Origin: an uncultured Coleofasciculus sp.
Lineage (GTDB): Bacteria > Cyanobacteriota > Cyanobacteriia > Cyanobacteriales > Coleofasciculaceae
Assembly (NCBI GenBank): GCA_937127375.1
Contig: CAKZMA010000922.1
Location: 1-32,651, forward strand
Direction of reading: 5' to 3'
DNA length: 32,651 nt
In this document: positions 22,577-30,209 of the stretch, piece by piece
Position numbering within the stretch: the first letter of the stretch is position 1
How the letters are laid out: each line of letters opens with the position of its first letter
Program-made: the position numbers and the translations under genes
The notes under the pieces: model-generated
What the model saw: the letters and a program-made list of their open reading frames with translations, nothing else
What the model was told of the DNA's origin: nothing
Database searches by the model: none

Positions 22577-24967
22577 TCACACCAAATTCAACTGAGTTAA
22601 ACGGTTAAACAATCGCTGGGATATCACCTGCCAATCAAATTTCTCTTGAACATACTGTCGGGCATTTCTAACACGAAGTTCTTTATTTGTCAAGTTTTCG
22701 GCTGTTAGATCCGCGATCGCCTCAGCAAAGTCCTCGATATCAACCACGACACAGTGTTTTCCCCCTTCTACCCCCAAACCCCTGACACCAATGGGTGTCG
22801 AGATCACCGGAATCCCAGAGGCAAAGTATTCTAGCATTTTCAGATTAGTGCCAGAGCCAAAAGTGACAGGGTTGAGTGCCACATCAGCCAAACCTAGGAT
22901 AACCGCTTTAGTTTCGTCATCAACGACATCCATAAAACCGACATTGGCAGGTCTTTTTTCATGCTTAAACGCCAAACCTACACTGCCAATAATTAGAAAA
23001 TTCACTTGAGGGAGTTGCTCAGCTATCTGAAAAATAGAACCCACGGCTGCCAGATTTGGACTGTGCCAGCTTCCCATAAACAATGCCGTAAAACTACTAG
23101 CATTTAAGCCTAACTTAGATTTTTGGCAATGGCGCTCTTCTAGAGAAACATAATTCACCGTTTCTCTATCCACACCATTCGGCACTTCCAAGATTTTGCT
23201 GGAATCTACACCATAAATTTGGTTTAAACGTTGAGCATCCTCTTGACAACACACCAAAATTAAAGTACTAGCCTGACAGCATTCCTGCTCAACCTGGCGA
23301 GTCGCGTCAAGTAATTTCTGCCCCGTAGGATTATCAGGCAGAACTCTTTGTTTTAGCACCACTTCTACATCTTGGGCTTCATACCATAAGGGCTGATTAC
23401 TAACCGCTTGAATCGCTGGCAATAGATAAGGGTGACAAGCCACAATAAAATCGGACGTTGCCGTAGACGCTCTTAACGCCTCAACATAAGCCGGCGTCAA
23501 CTGATAAAGTTGTGGCATCACGATATCGGTAATTGGCACTCCAACCTGTTGCTCAATCCCTAACTCTTCCCGTTGATGCTGATCTGACTTGGGAATTCGT
23601 ATTTCCCACACGCCTGGGGCAATTTCACCCCTAAACGGGACTTCATGAGCGTGAGTAAACGTGACAAATTCGATATCGAACCAACGGGCGAGATAACGGT
23701 ATAGATGAAACACCCGAATTTGTCCGCCTCCCCGAGGCGGGAAAACAGGAAACGTGAGGGCAACTGTAATTTTTTTGCGCTCGTTTCGGGCTGTAGTCGT
23801 GATGTATGGCTTGGCGTCACCTAGCAGTTTGGCAACCGTATTGTCCCAGGTAATATCTTGCACCAACTTACGACCGATAAGCCCCATCTGTTGCGCTTCC
23901 TGTACATGTTCACACAGATAATCAATCCGTTGGGCGATCGCCTGAGGGTCAGGTGGAACACAATAGCCTGTTTCCCCATTCCGAACAAACTCATTCGGAC
24001 CTCCGGCATCGGTGGTGGTGAGTACAGGCTTACCACTCATCATCGCTTCTATGGTCACTAGCCCATAATCTTCGTTGTCGGGAACATAGGGTACAACTAA
24101 AGCATCAGCATACAGCGCCGTGAGTTGCTGATCATTAACAAACCCCAGAAAAACAATTCGTTGATCATCGCCTGCGAGTTGCTTGAGACTATCCGCATCA
24201 GGACCAGTTCCAGCAATTTTCAGGTTGATATTGGATTTAACATACTGCATCGCCTCCACTAATAAGCGAACCCGTTTGGGTCCATCGAGTCGGCTGACGG
24301 TGAAGAGGTAATCGCTATTACCTGAGTGAAAAAACTTCAGATTTGAGGGAGGATAGATGACATGAATAGAACTATCAACTGGAAAGTAATTGGCGCGATT
24401 GGCTACAGTATGAGAGATGGCAGCATACTTGGCAATTGCGTCCGGTTTCAAGGCAATACCATCCAAAAAATGCACAATCTCTCGTGCGAGTGAACCGGGA
24501 AATTTGAAGGTATCTAGGGGTAAATCTGGGCAGCACCGTAGCTGTTCTAACCGATCAAAGAATTCGTTCAGTGCTGTTCTTAACCCTTGATTATGCCCCA
24601 TGAATTCCTGTAGACCCCTAATCTCTTTATGCGGGGTCACATAGTTTTCTGGGCAACCCGTCAAGTGATAAGTATCATATAATCCGCGCAACCGATGTAA
24701 CATATAGCAAACGTGGTTGCCATGTTGCACCATCCAAGCCGGATACTTTCCTGAAATGATCAGATCGAAATGAGTCAGGTCAAGGTTTGAGAAATGCCTG
24801 TAGCTATCGAGTAACTCCCAGAAATTTCGTTCTGGACTGGGTATTTTCACCAACTCAGCCTGATGGGGAGTGTCCTGGTTAATCGAATTTAAGAGTCCCC
24901 ACCAGAGATTTTCTGCACCCCCAATTGTAAACGGAACTGGACTCGGAGCAATAATCGCAATTTTCAT
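22577..24967 (-). CDS. double-headed GT4-GT4 glycosyltransferase
   Basis: Encodes 796 aa, about twice a normal GT4 enzyme. The first module (about 1-390) begins MKIAIIAPSPVPFTIGGAEN and carries EX7E in NEDYGLVTIEAMMSGKPVLTT. The second (about 398-796) begins KITVALTFPVFPPRGGGQIRV and carries FGSGTNLKMLEYFASGIPVIST. Each module seems complete, so two linkages may be made by one polypeptide, as in bifunctional O-antigen polymerases such as WbdA. Module 1 resembles the separate GT4 at 25903-26943 (TDAGGPNEFV/TDSGEPLEFV and the following GxTGxxVxPxPxAIAQ pattern), suggesting duplication and fusion. The gene starts 3 nt after the upstream methyltransferase stop. No membrane helix is seen. Confidence 0.88.
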   Translation of the reverse strand: MKIAIIAPSPVPFTIGGAENLWWGLLNSINQDTPHQAELVKIPSPERNFWELLDSYRHFSNLDLTHFDLIISGKYPAWMVQHGNHVCYMLHRLRGLYDTYHLTGCPENYVTPHKEIRGLQEFMGHNQGLRTALNEFFDRLEQLRCCPDLPLDTFKFPGSLAREIVHFLDGIALKPDAIAKYAAISHTVANRANYFPVDSSIHVIYPPSNLKFFHSGNSDYLFTVSRLDGPKRVRLLVEAMQYVKSNINLKIAGTGPDADSLKQLAGDDQRIVFLGFVNDQQLTALYADALVVPYVPDNEDYGLVTIEAMMSGKPVLTTTDAGGPNEFVRNGETGYCVPPDPQAIAQRIDYLCEHVQEAQQMGLIGRKLVQDITWDNTVAKLLGDAKPYITTTARNERKKITVALTFPVFPPRGGGQIRVFHLYRYLARWFDIEFVTFTHAHEVPFRGEIAPGVWEIRIPKSDQHQREELGIEQQVGVPITDIVMPQLYQLTPAYVEALRASTATSDFIVACHPYLLPAIQAVSNQPLWYEAQDVEVVLKQRVLPDNPTGQKLLDATRQVEQECCQASTLILVCCQEDAQRLNQIYGVDSSKILEVPNGVDRETVNYVSLEERHCQKSKLGLNASSFTALFMGSWHSPNLAAVGSIFQIAEQLPQVNFLIIGSVGLAFKHEKRPANVGFMDVVDDETKAVILGLADVALNPVTFGSGTNLKMLEYFASGIPVISTPIGVRGLGVEGGKHCVVVDIEDFAEAIADLTAENLTNKELRVRNARQYVQEKFDWQVISQRLFNRLTQLNLV

Positions 24968-24970
24968 AGG

Positions 24971-25885
24971 CTATAGACGGGTTGCCGTGAAGGCAAAGCG
25001 GGCATATACTAACGGATCGACATCGGCAGCATTTTTCAGATAGTAAAACTCAAATTTGAACCGATCTTGGACTGGCTTGATAATTCGTTGGTAAAAAGAA
25101 TCGGGACTATAAAATCTCCCATGTCGGTTTCCCCATCCTTGAGCGCAGTATAGGGTTGTGTCTGGATCAAAGACTACACCCGCCGTCGCGCTGACTGTGG
25201 GATCTGTTTGAGTCGCCGCTTGTTCATACAGGTAAAAAGGAACCACACACACTTTCCCACCGGGCTTGAGAACGCGAGATAATTCATCAAATAAGCGAGT
25301 ATCTGCATCAGCTTCAAAATGTTCTAAAGAGCAAGTTAAAGCCGCCTTGGAGGCAAAATTATTGGGTACAGGCATGGAACAAGCATCTCCGCCAATTTGA
25401 TTACCCTTGATCCCCGGTGGGTACATAATGTCTTGGCTATAGGTCGTCGCACCCGTTAGTCGGCGATAAATTTCTGGGATGGGAGATTGTTCACTGGCGA
25501 TATCTATAAATATGTCTTCCGCGCTCACGTTTAATAGAGTAAGGGTAAGATAATGCTCAAGAGATTTTTCAACTTGATTACCCCGATAGTAGTCAGGATA
25601 CCGGGTTTTGTATTCGGCATTATTAAAGTATTTTTGATAATTACCCCAATTCATCTCATACTCACAAAACTTCATCCCCGCCTTGTGAGCCAGTCTGAGA
25701 ATGTTACGGACTTTTGCAGGGGAAGTATTGTCAATTGCTGTGGGGACAACGTTCCATCCAGATTTTTGTAGGGATGCCATACCTGCGGCAAAACTCAGAG
25801 GAATCACGTCGGGGCGATAGATATAGTTCGAGTTATCTGGTTTAATTGGATTGAGTTTGGAGAGTATTCTGAATAAAGCATTCAT
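24971..25885 (-). CDS. class I SAM methyltransferase-like protein
   Basis: Encodes 304 aa. The C-terminal half has methyltransferase features: a degenerate motif I (DIFIDIASEQSP), a late strand with the ALTCSLEHFEAD acidic loop, and LSRVLKPGGKVCVVPFYLYEQ, a typical post-motif II/III region. The first 115 residues are of a type I do not recognise and hold an aromatic-rich segment (CEYEMNWGNYQKYF). It probably methylates a sugar or lipid-linked intermediate. It lies 17 nt after the 346-aa GT4 gene and 3 nt before the double GT4. The canonical GxGxG is missing, so loss of catalytic activity cannot be excluded. Confidence 0.72.
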   Translation of the reverse strand: MNALFRILSKLNPIKPDNSNYIYRPDVIPLSFAAGMASLQKSGWNVVPTAIDNTSPAKVRNILRLAHKAGMKFCEYEMNWGNYQKYFNNAEYKTRYPDYYRGNQVEKSLEHYLTLTLLNVSAEDIFIDIASEQSPIPEIYRRLTGATTYSQDIMYPPGIKGNQIGGDACSMPVPNNFASKAALTCSLEHFEADADTRLFDELSRVLKPGGKVCVVPFYLYEQAATQTDPTVSATAGVVFDPDTTLYCAQGWGNRHGRFYSPDSFYQRIIKPVQDRFKFEFYYLKNAADVDPLVYARFAFTATRL

Positions 25886-25902
25886 TAAATGAACCTCAAC
25901 TT

Positions 25903-26943
25903 TTAATATAAAAGCTTCTGCACCACATTCTCCCAGGATATATTCAGGGACTGATACCGTTCTAATCCAGCTTTTCCCATTTCAGCCGCTGCTTTTTGAT
26001 TGAAGTATAACTGATCAATAGCCTGCGCGATCGCCTCAGGTTCCGGTTCAACGACTAACCCAGTTTGCCCAGTTACAACAAACTCTAGCGGTTCTCCTGA
26101 GTCAGTGCAAATAATCACTGGCTTTGCCGCCAGCATTGCCTCTAACGTTATATATCCATAGTCTTCATCATAAGCTCCAAAAAAAATACCCAGGCAGTGA
26201 GCATAAAATCCCAACAACTCTGCATCTGTAATTCGTCCAATTAGACGAACTCGTTGATTAAGATAAAGCTGTTCAATAAGCGATTGTAAATCTTTTCTTC
26301 TGCCCCCATCACCTGCTAAAATAGCTGTAATTGGAGACTCAACAAAACTCATCGCTTTGATCAACAATTCTTGTCGTTTCAGACTTTCTAAACGACTAGG
26401 ATAAAAAATATAAGGTTGAGCCGGTTCATTGTAGAAATGAGTCGTCAACTTAGGTGGATGATAGAGAGGGATTGATCGGATATTATTAAAACGCCAAAGA
26501 CGAGCAGCAACTGTTTTTGAATTGGCTAGTATTTTTTTGCATTGTTTTAAGGATATATTGTCACTCTTAATAATTTCTTCTCTAAGCATTTCGCCTTCAT
26601 TATTATGAGATAATGTTTTACTAAAAGACGTATTCCATAGTTCATACACAGGTCTATACTGATGAATAATCCAAGCAATTTTGTGATCATGCTTTAGATA
26701 GAAACTTGGGAATTGGAGACAGATGACTAAATCAATACTGTAGCCATTCATATTTCCAAAATTCTCACTTTCCCAAATCTTCATGCTCCGTAGCACTTCA
26801 CTCACTGGGCTAAAGCGAAAGGGCATGGAAATTATTTCAACTTCGTGACCTAATTCGCATAAGAAGTTGGCTAAACCTGTCGTGTGATTATCCGCACCGC
26901 CACGAATAAAAGGAACTTGAACAGTAGCAATAGCAATTCTCAT
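25903..26943 (-). CDS. GT4 family glycosyltransferase
   Basis: Encodes 346 aa, GT-B fold. It starts MRIAIATVQVPFIRGGADNH, with the Gly-Gly acceptor-lobe turn, and its donor lobe holds YPSRLESLKRQELLIKAMSFV and EX7E in DEDYGYITLEAMLAAKPVIIC. It is slightly short for the family but complete. Sequence and layout match module 1 of the 796-aa enzyme, so the two are likely paralogues using similar substrates. The ATG overlaps the TGA of the coiled-coil methyltransferase gene (ATGA), suggesting translational coupling. Base composition is more AT-rich than in the neighbouring double GT4 gene. Confidence 0.9.
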   Translation of the reverse strand: MRIAIATVQVPFIRGGADNHTTGLANFLCELGHEVEIISMPFRFSPVSEVLRSMKIWESENFGNMNGYSIDLVICLQFPSFYLKHDHKIAWIIHQYRPVYELWNTSFSKTLSHNNEGEMLREEIIKSDNISLKQCKKILANSKTVAARLWRFNNIRSIPLYHPPKLTTHFYNEPAQPYIFYPSRLESLKRQELLIKAMSFVESPITAILAGDGGRRKDLQSLIEQLYLNQRVRLIGRITDAELLGFYAHCLGIFFGAYDEDYGYITLEAMLAAKPVIICTDSGEPLEFVVTGQTGLVVEPEPEAIAQAIDQLYFNQKAAAEMGKAGLERYQSLNISWENVVQKLLY

Positions 26944-28208
26944 GGCTTGTACCCAATTAAAGCAAAGTCACGAGAAATGCTGAGATAACTCTCTAAGGTA
27001 TCAAATTTCACGTTTGATGAGGCTAAAAGTTGTGACCGATTGTCTTGTTCGGCAAAAAAATAAGACTCGGCATTAATGAAACCTTTTAAACTAGCGATGT
27101 AAGCAATTGTATCAGGATGGATGGGATTGACATGAGTCGGATCGCGGTAAAAATCTCCTGATCCGACGAAAAGATTGCGGGGGTTTGGTGTTTCAAAAAT
27201 GATCAACCCACCGGGCTGCAAAACTCGCATCGTCTCATCGAATAGTTTCATAAGAACGGCAAACGGTAAGTGTTCAATTATATGAAAGCCAGTGACTGCC
27301 CCCAAACTACTATCAGGCAAATCTTGTAAATACGCGATCGCCTCTGCTTCTATAACCTCAAAACCTATTGTATGGCATTGTTCTAGCATCACTTTATTTA
27401 TATCTATCCCCCGCGCTGAATATCCCGATTTTCGCAGCAATTCTAGCCATTCACCCCTGCCGCACCCCACATCTAAAATGGGGGATTCAGGTGTACCAAC
27501 TTTGGCATCTTCAATCAAGGGTAGGTAGACATTTAACGTATTCCGAACCTCCTCGCGACTTCCACGAAATTGGTCTTCAAAAGCCACATAAAGTGCATCG
27601 AGTTGGTGCGGCTCTTCATTTCTCAACGTTTGCAGTTGTTCTGCACTGAAAGGTTCTGGTAATCGCGGTCGCGCTGCTTCTAAAAATAAGGTAATTAGCC
27701 GCTTCTGTTGCGTTAAGTCATTCTTGAGATAGCTATCGTTTTTGATATAACGTTCATCCATCGCTTGCAACTGTTCATTGAGATGCTTTTCTGTTGCAGT
27801 AAGATAAGCGCTTATTTCCTTCACTTGCCCTTGAAGATCCATCACTTGATCAATGAGTTTTCGGTTTAGTGTCAGGGACTCTCTGATAGCTTCAATTAAA
27901 GAAAAATTAATTGCTCGTTGCTCTTTAAATAGAAACGAGTACAGCTGTAGCGCCAATTTCTGTAACGGTTGGCTTAGAGAAAACGGGAAACGGTTCAGTT
28001 TTTGAGGGAATTCGGTGCGAACTTGAGACTTTAACTGAGCGTTATGCAGTAAATTCTCGATATGGTTTATCGTTAGAGTATGATTGACTGAGGGAACTTT
28101 TATTGTCTCTAAATTTCTCTCCAAAATAGGCTGACGGCGAGCCACCTCTTCTCTAATTTTTTTGATCAATTGATCAACATTAATTTCTGAATTATTGGAT
28201 TCAATCAT
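26940..28208 (-). CDS. coiled-coil class I SAM methyltransferase
   Basis: I chose the ATG at 28208 (422 aa). A TTG at 28274 gives a longer frame, but its first residues translate the GGCAAAA repeat array. The N-terminus (MIESNNSEINVDQLIKKIREEVARR) and a later segment (about 105-165, LIDQVMDLQGQVKEI through EKHLNEQLQAMDERY) are predicted coiled coil. The methyltransferase domain starts near residue 240 with ILDVGCGRGEWLELL, followed by AVTGFHIIEHLPF and RVLQPGGLIIFETPNP, a full class I motif set. Proteins like this are common next to ABC-type polysaccharide exporters, where methylation can end the chain. It lies downstream of wzt and overlaps the next GT4 by 4 nt. A chain-terminator role is inference. 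Confidence 0.85.
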   Translation of the reverse strand: MIESNNSEINVDQLIKKIREEVARRQPILERNLETIKVPSVNHTLTINHIENLLHNAQLKSQVRTEFPQKLNRFPFSLSQPLQKLALQLYSFLFKEQRAINFSLIEAIRESLTLNRKLIDQVMDLQGQVKEISAYLTATEKHLNEQLQAMDERYIKNDSYLKNDLTQQKRLITLFLEAARPRLPEPFSAEQLQTLRNEEPHQLDALYVAFEDQFRGSREEVRNTLNVYLPLIEDAKVGTPESPILDVGCGRGEWLELLRKSGYSARGIDINKVMLEQCHTIGFEVIEAEAIAYLQDLPDSSLGAVTGFHIIEHLPFAVLMKLFDETMRVLQPGGLIIFETPNPRNLFVGSGDFYRDPTHVNPIHPDTIAYIASLKGFINAESYFFAEQDNRSQLLASSNVKFDTLESYLSISRDFALIGYKP

Positions 28209-28255
28209 AACCGGATAAGTCGTCGGACTGTCATTAAAGTTAACGGTTGAGATTA

Positions 28256-28290
28256 GGCAACAGGCAAAAGGCAAAAGGCAAAAGGCAACA
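28256..28290. repeat. 7-bp tandem array GGCAAAA
   Basis: Five perfect-register heptamers are seen: GGCAACA, GGCAAAA three times, GGCAACA. They lie between the wzt-like gene and the ATG of the coiled-coil methyltransferase gene, where they fill part of its leader. The same GGCAAAA heptamer appears at the edge of the psbB-psbT palindrome. Confidence 0.9.
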
Positions 28291-28368
28291 GTAAGGATTG
28301 ATCGGCTTTTTCACATTGCTTAGTACAGCACACCGAAGTTATGTCTAGGTACTTACCACCCTAAATTT

Positions 28369-29655
28369 TTAAGACATTAGACAAAGAACGTCATTAGTCT
28401 CTACATCAACTTTTATACTCGGATTTAGATCGACAATCCCTTCACAGTGATTGCCATTAACCACTTCAAAAACAACTAAATCATCAATCCAATCATAACT
28501 AAATCCTTCTTCAGAGTGGATACCTACGGTTACTGTGTAAACTCCTTTATGCAGATAACAAGGGAGTTGAAATCGAACACTCACCTTCTGTCCAATGTCT
28601 GATTTAGGTAATTGGCAGTTCATTAATTTGGTATTTGTTCCATACATCACTAACCCCATCAGATTTCTAATGGAAATACCTATGACCAGATCAGATAATT
28701 TGGCTTGGCTCTGTAAGCGAAGCAAAACCTGAAATGACGACCCTGTTTCGATAGTTTTAACCTGGCGGTTATTGGCATCTAAAATATTCACATCCTTGAT
28801 GACAGCGAGTTGGTTTCCATGTCTATGTTTCTGTAAACAATCTATTTTTGTATAGGATTGTTTTTCCTGATTCAACTCAAGCCTTTTTCTGGGTGAAAGA
28901 ATCTCTTGATTATTTCGTGTATTCTCTGAACTCAATAGAGCAATATAATGGTCAACGACTGTTTTAGGAGTACCCACCTCAATGATTGAACCACAATTCA
29001 TCAGCGCCGCCCGATTACAGAGCATCTTAACGCTAGCTGAATCGTGGGAGACAAAAAGAATGGTCACTCCTTGCTCTTTAAGCTGGCGAATTCGTTTCAT
29101 ACAACGCGCTTGGAATCGGGCATCACCAACAGCCAAGGCTTCGTCTACGATTAATATTGTGGGATCGATATTCGCCACCACAGCAAAGGCTAGGCGAACA
29201 ACCATGCCACTAGAATAGGTTTTGACCGGTTGATCGAGAAAATCACCGATATCAGCAAAAGCCGCAATGCTATCAAACTTTGCTGCTATTTCTTCCCGAC
29301 TTAACCCCAGAATTTGACCATTAAAAAAAACATTTTGTCGTCCGGTAAATTCTGGGTTGAACCCACTTCCAAGTTCCAGCAAAGCAGAAACTCGACCATT
29401 AACCCACACCTCACCGGTGGTGGGTGTCAGGGTTCCGGCTATGATCTGTAGCAGGGTACTTTTCCCTGAACCATTCTGACCCACAATACCCAGAGTCTCC
29501 CCAGGGGCGACGTCCAGGTTGATATCACGCAATGCCCAAAACTCTTGGGCGCGGCTCTTTCCTGGCAGTACTATTTCTTTGAGTCTATCTAGGGGACGGT
29601 TATAGCGCTTATAGCACTTGGAGACATTTGTCAACGAAATCGCTATCTCACTCAT
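28369..29655 (-). CDS. polysaccharide ABC transporter ATP-binding protein, Wzt-like
   Basis: Encodes 428 aa from the ATG at 29655; a GTG one codon upstream is possible. The N-terminal ABC domain (about 1-245) has Walker A GQNGSGKST near residue 60, signature SSGMVVRLAFAV, Walker B ILIVDEALAVGD and the H-loop in FVSHD. The C-terminal domain (about 285-425) is beta-rich and matches Wzt-C, which in O8/O9a-type systems binds the modified end of the finished glycan. Energises export of lipid-linked polysaccharide across the inner membrane with the permease Wzm. No Wzm is visible next to it: the upstream 550 bp are gene-free and an O-antigen ligase-like gene follows. The gene may be helped by a permease encoded elsewhere. 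Confidence 0.92.
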   Translation of the reverse strand: MSEIAISLTNVSKCYKRYNRPLDRLKEIVLPGKSRAQEFWALRDINLDVAPGETLGIVGQNGSGKSTLLQIIAGTLTPTTGEVWVNGRVSALLELGSGFNPEFTGRQNVFFNGQILGLSREEIAAKFDSIAAFADIGDFLDQPVKTYSSGMVVRLAFAVVANIDPTILIVDEALAVGDARFQARCMKRIRQLKEQGVTILFVSHDSASVKMLCNRAALMNCGSIIEVGTPKTVVDHYIALLSSENTRNNQEILSPRKRLELNQEKQSYTKIDCLQKHRHGNQLAVIKDVNILDANNRQVKTIETGSSFQVLLRLQSQAKLSDLVIGISIRNLMGLVMYGTNTKLMNCQLPKSDIGQKVSVRFQLPCYLHKGVYTVTVGIHSEEGFSYDWIDDLVVFEVVNGNHCEGIVDLNPSIKVDVETNDVLCLMS

Positions 29656-29757
29656 CACACCATTTGGGTTTTAGTAACCTCTAGAGGACATCAGCTCACG
29701 CTAATCGCGTCGCTGTTCAATTCACACACCACACTAAAACAGTATCAAATAAACTTG

Positions 29758-29776
29758 CCTAGCGCACCTCGCTAGG
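29758..29776. repeat. 7-bp-stem palindrome
   Basis: CCTAGCG, loop CACCT, CGCTAGG. A perfect small hairpin in the repeat-rich gap, about 100 nt upstream of the wzt-like start. Confidence 0.6.
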
Positions 29777-29812
29777 TCTTGGGAGCATGTCAGAACAGAA
29801 AATGTTCTTGGA

Positions 29813-29842
29813 GGTTGGGTGGGGCGTAAACGTTACCCAGCC
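29813..29842. repeat. GGTTGGGT/ACCCAGCC palindromic repeat
   Basis: GGTTGGGT (29813-29820) and ACCCAGCC (29835-29842) are complementary with one G-T wobble around a 14-nt loop. The pattern resembles GGTTGGGT-type palindromes that recur in cyanobacterial genomes. Confidence 0.6.
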
Positions 29843-29999
29843 GACAAAGGTAATATGCTCCTTGGGTCTTGCCAGTACTGACCGATGCTTTCCCTGTGCA
29901 GTTCCAACATCTTTAGGACTTACACATAGATTCTACTTAGGGTTATTGGTATCCTCGATAAGCATTTGGGCAGTGTTTCCACCCTTGATATACCGTAGG

Positions 30000-30014
30000 G
30001 TGGGCATTGCCCAC
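30000..30014. repeat. GTGGGCATTGCCCAC palindrome
   Basis: Two 7-bp arms, GTGGGCA and TGCCCAC, surround a single T. A related, less perfect form lies inside the MITE-like element at 16718-16810. Confidence 0.7.
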
Positions 30015-30111
30015 TAGCATACCAGTCAGTACCCTTCTACTTTGGGTAAGTCAGGTGTCGGGTGTAGTTTGTCTAGCAGTAGACACATCGATTAGGACTT
30101 TCCACACCATT

Positions 30112-30139
30112 GTAGAGACGTTGCATGCAACGTCTCTAC
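30112..30139. repeat. 28-bp dispersed palindrome, perfect variant
   Basis: Arms GTAGAGACGTTGCA and TGCAACGTCTCTAC are exactly complementary. The outer nine bases match the two psbB-flanking elements; the core TTGCATGCAA differs from their TGCCATGGCG core. This form is very common in cyanobacterial genomes. Confidence 0.9.
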
Positions 30140-30209
30140 CCAGAGGTAGCAAATTGTTGTTAAATTCATTGCATTTAAAAAAAAATTGAGCCAATTATCT
30201 CTCTTGAAG

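Larger units (their letters stand above)
29659..30209. other. gene-free stretch with several palindromic repeats
   Basis: About 550 bp upstream of the wzt-like gene hold no convincing ORF. Palindromes seen are CCTAGCG/CGCTAGG (29758-29776), GGTTGGGT/ACCCAGCC (29813-29842, one wobble), GTGGGCATTGCCCAC (30000-30014) and the 28-bp perfect palindrome at 30112-30139. These look like dispersed cyanobacterial REP-type elements. A promoter for the wzt operon probably lies here, though I cannot place it. Confidence 0.6.

Noticed and set aside
28256-28290. Possible CRISPR array
   Set aside because: The units are 7 bp in direct contact, with no spacers; this is a simple tandem repeat.
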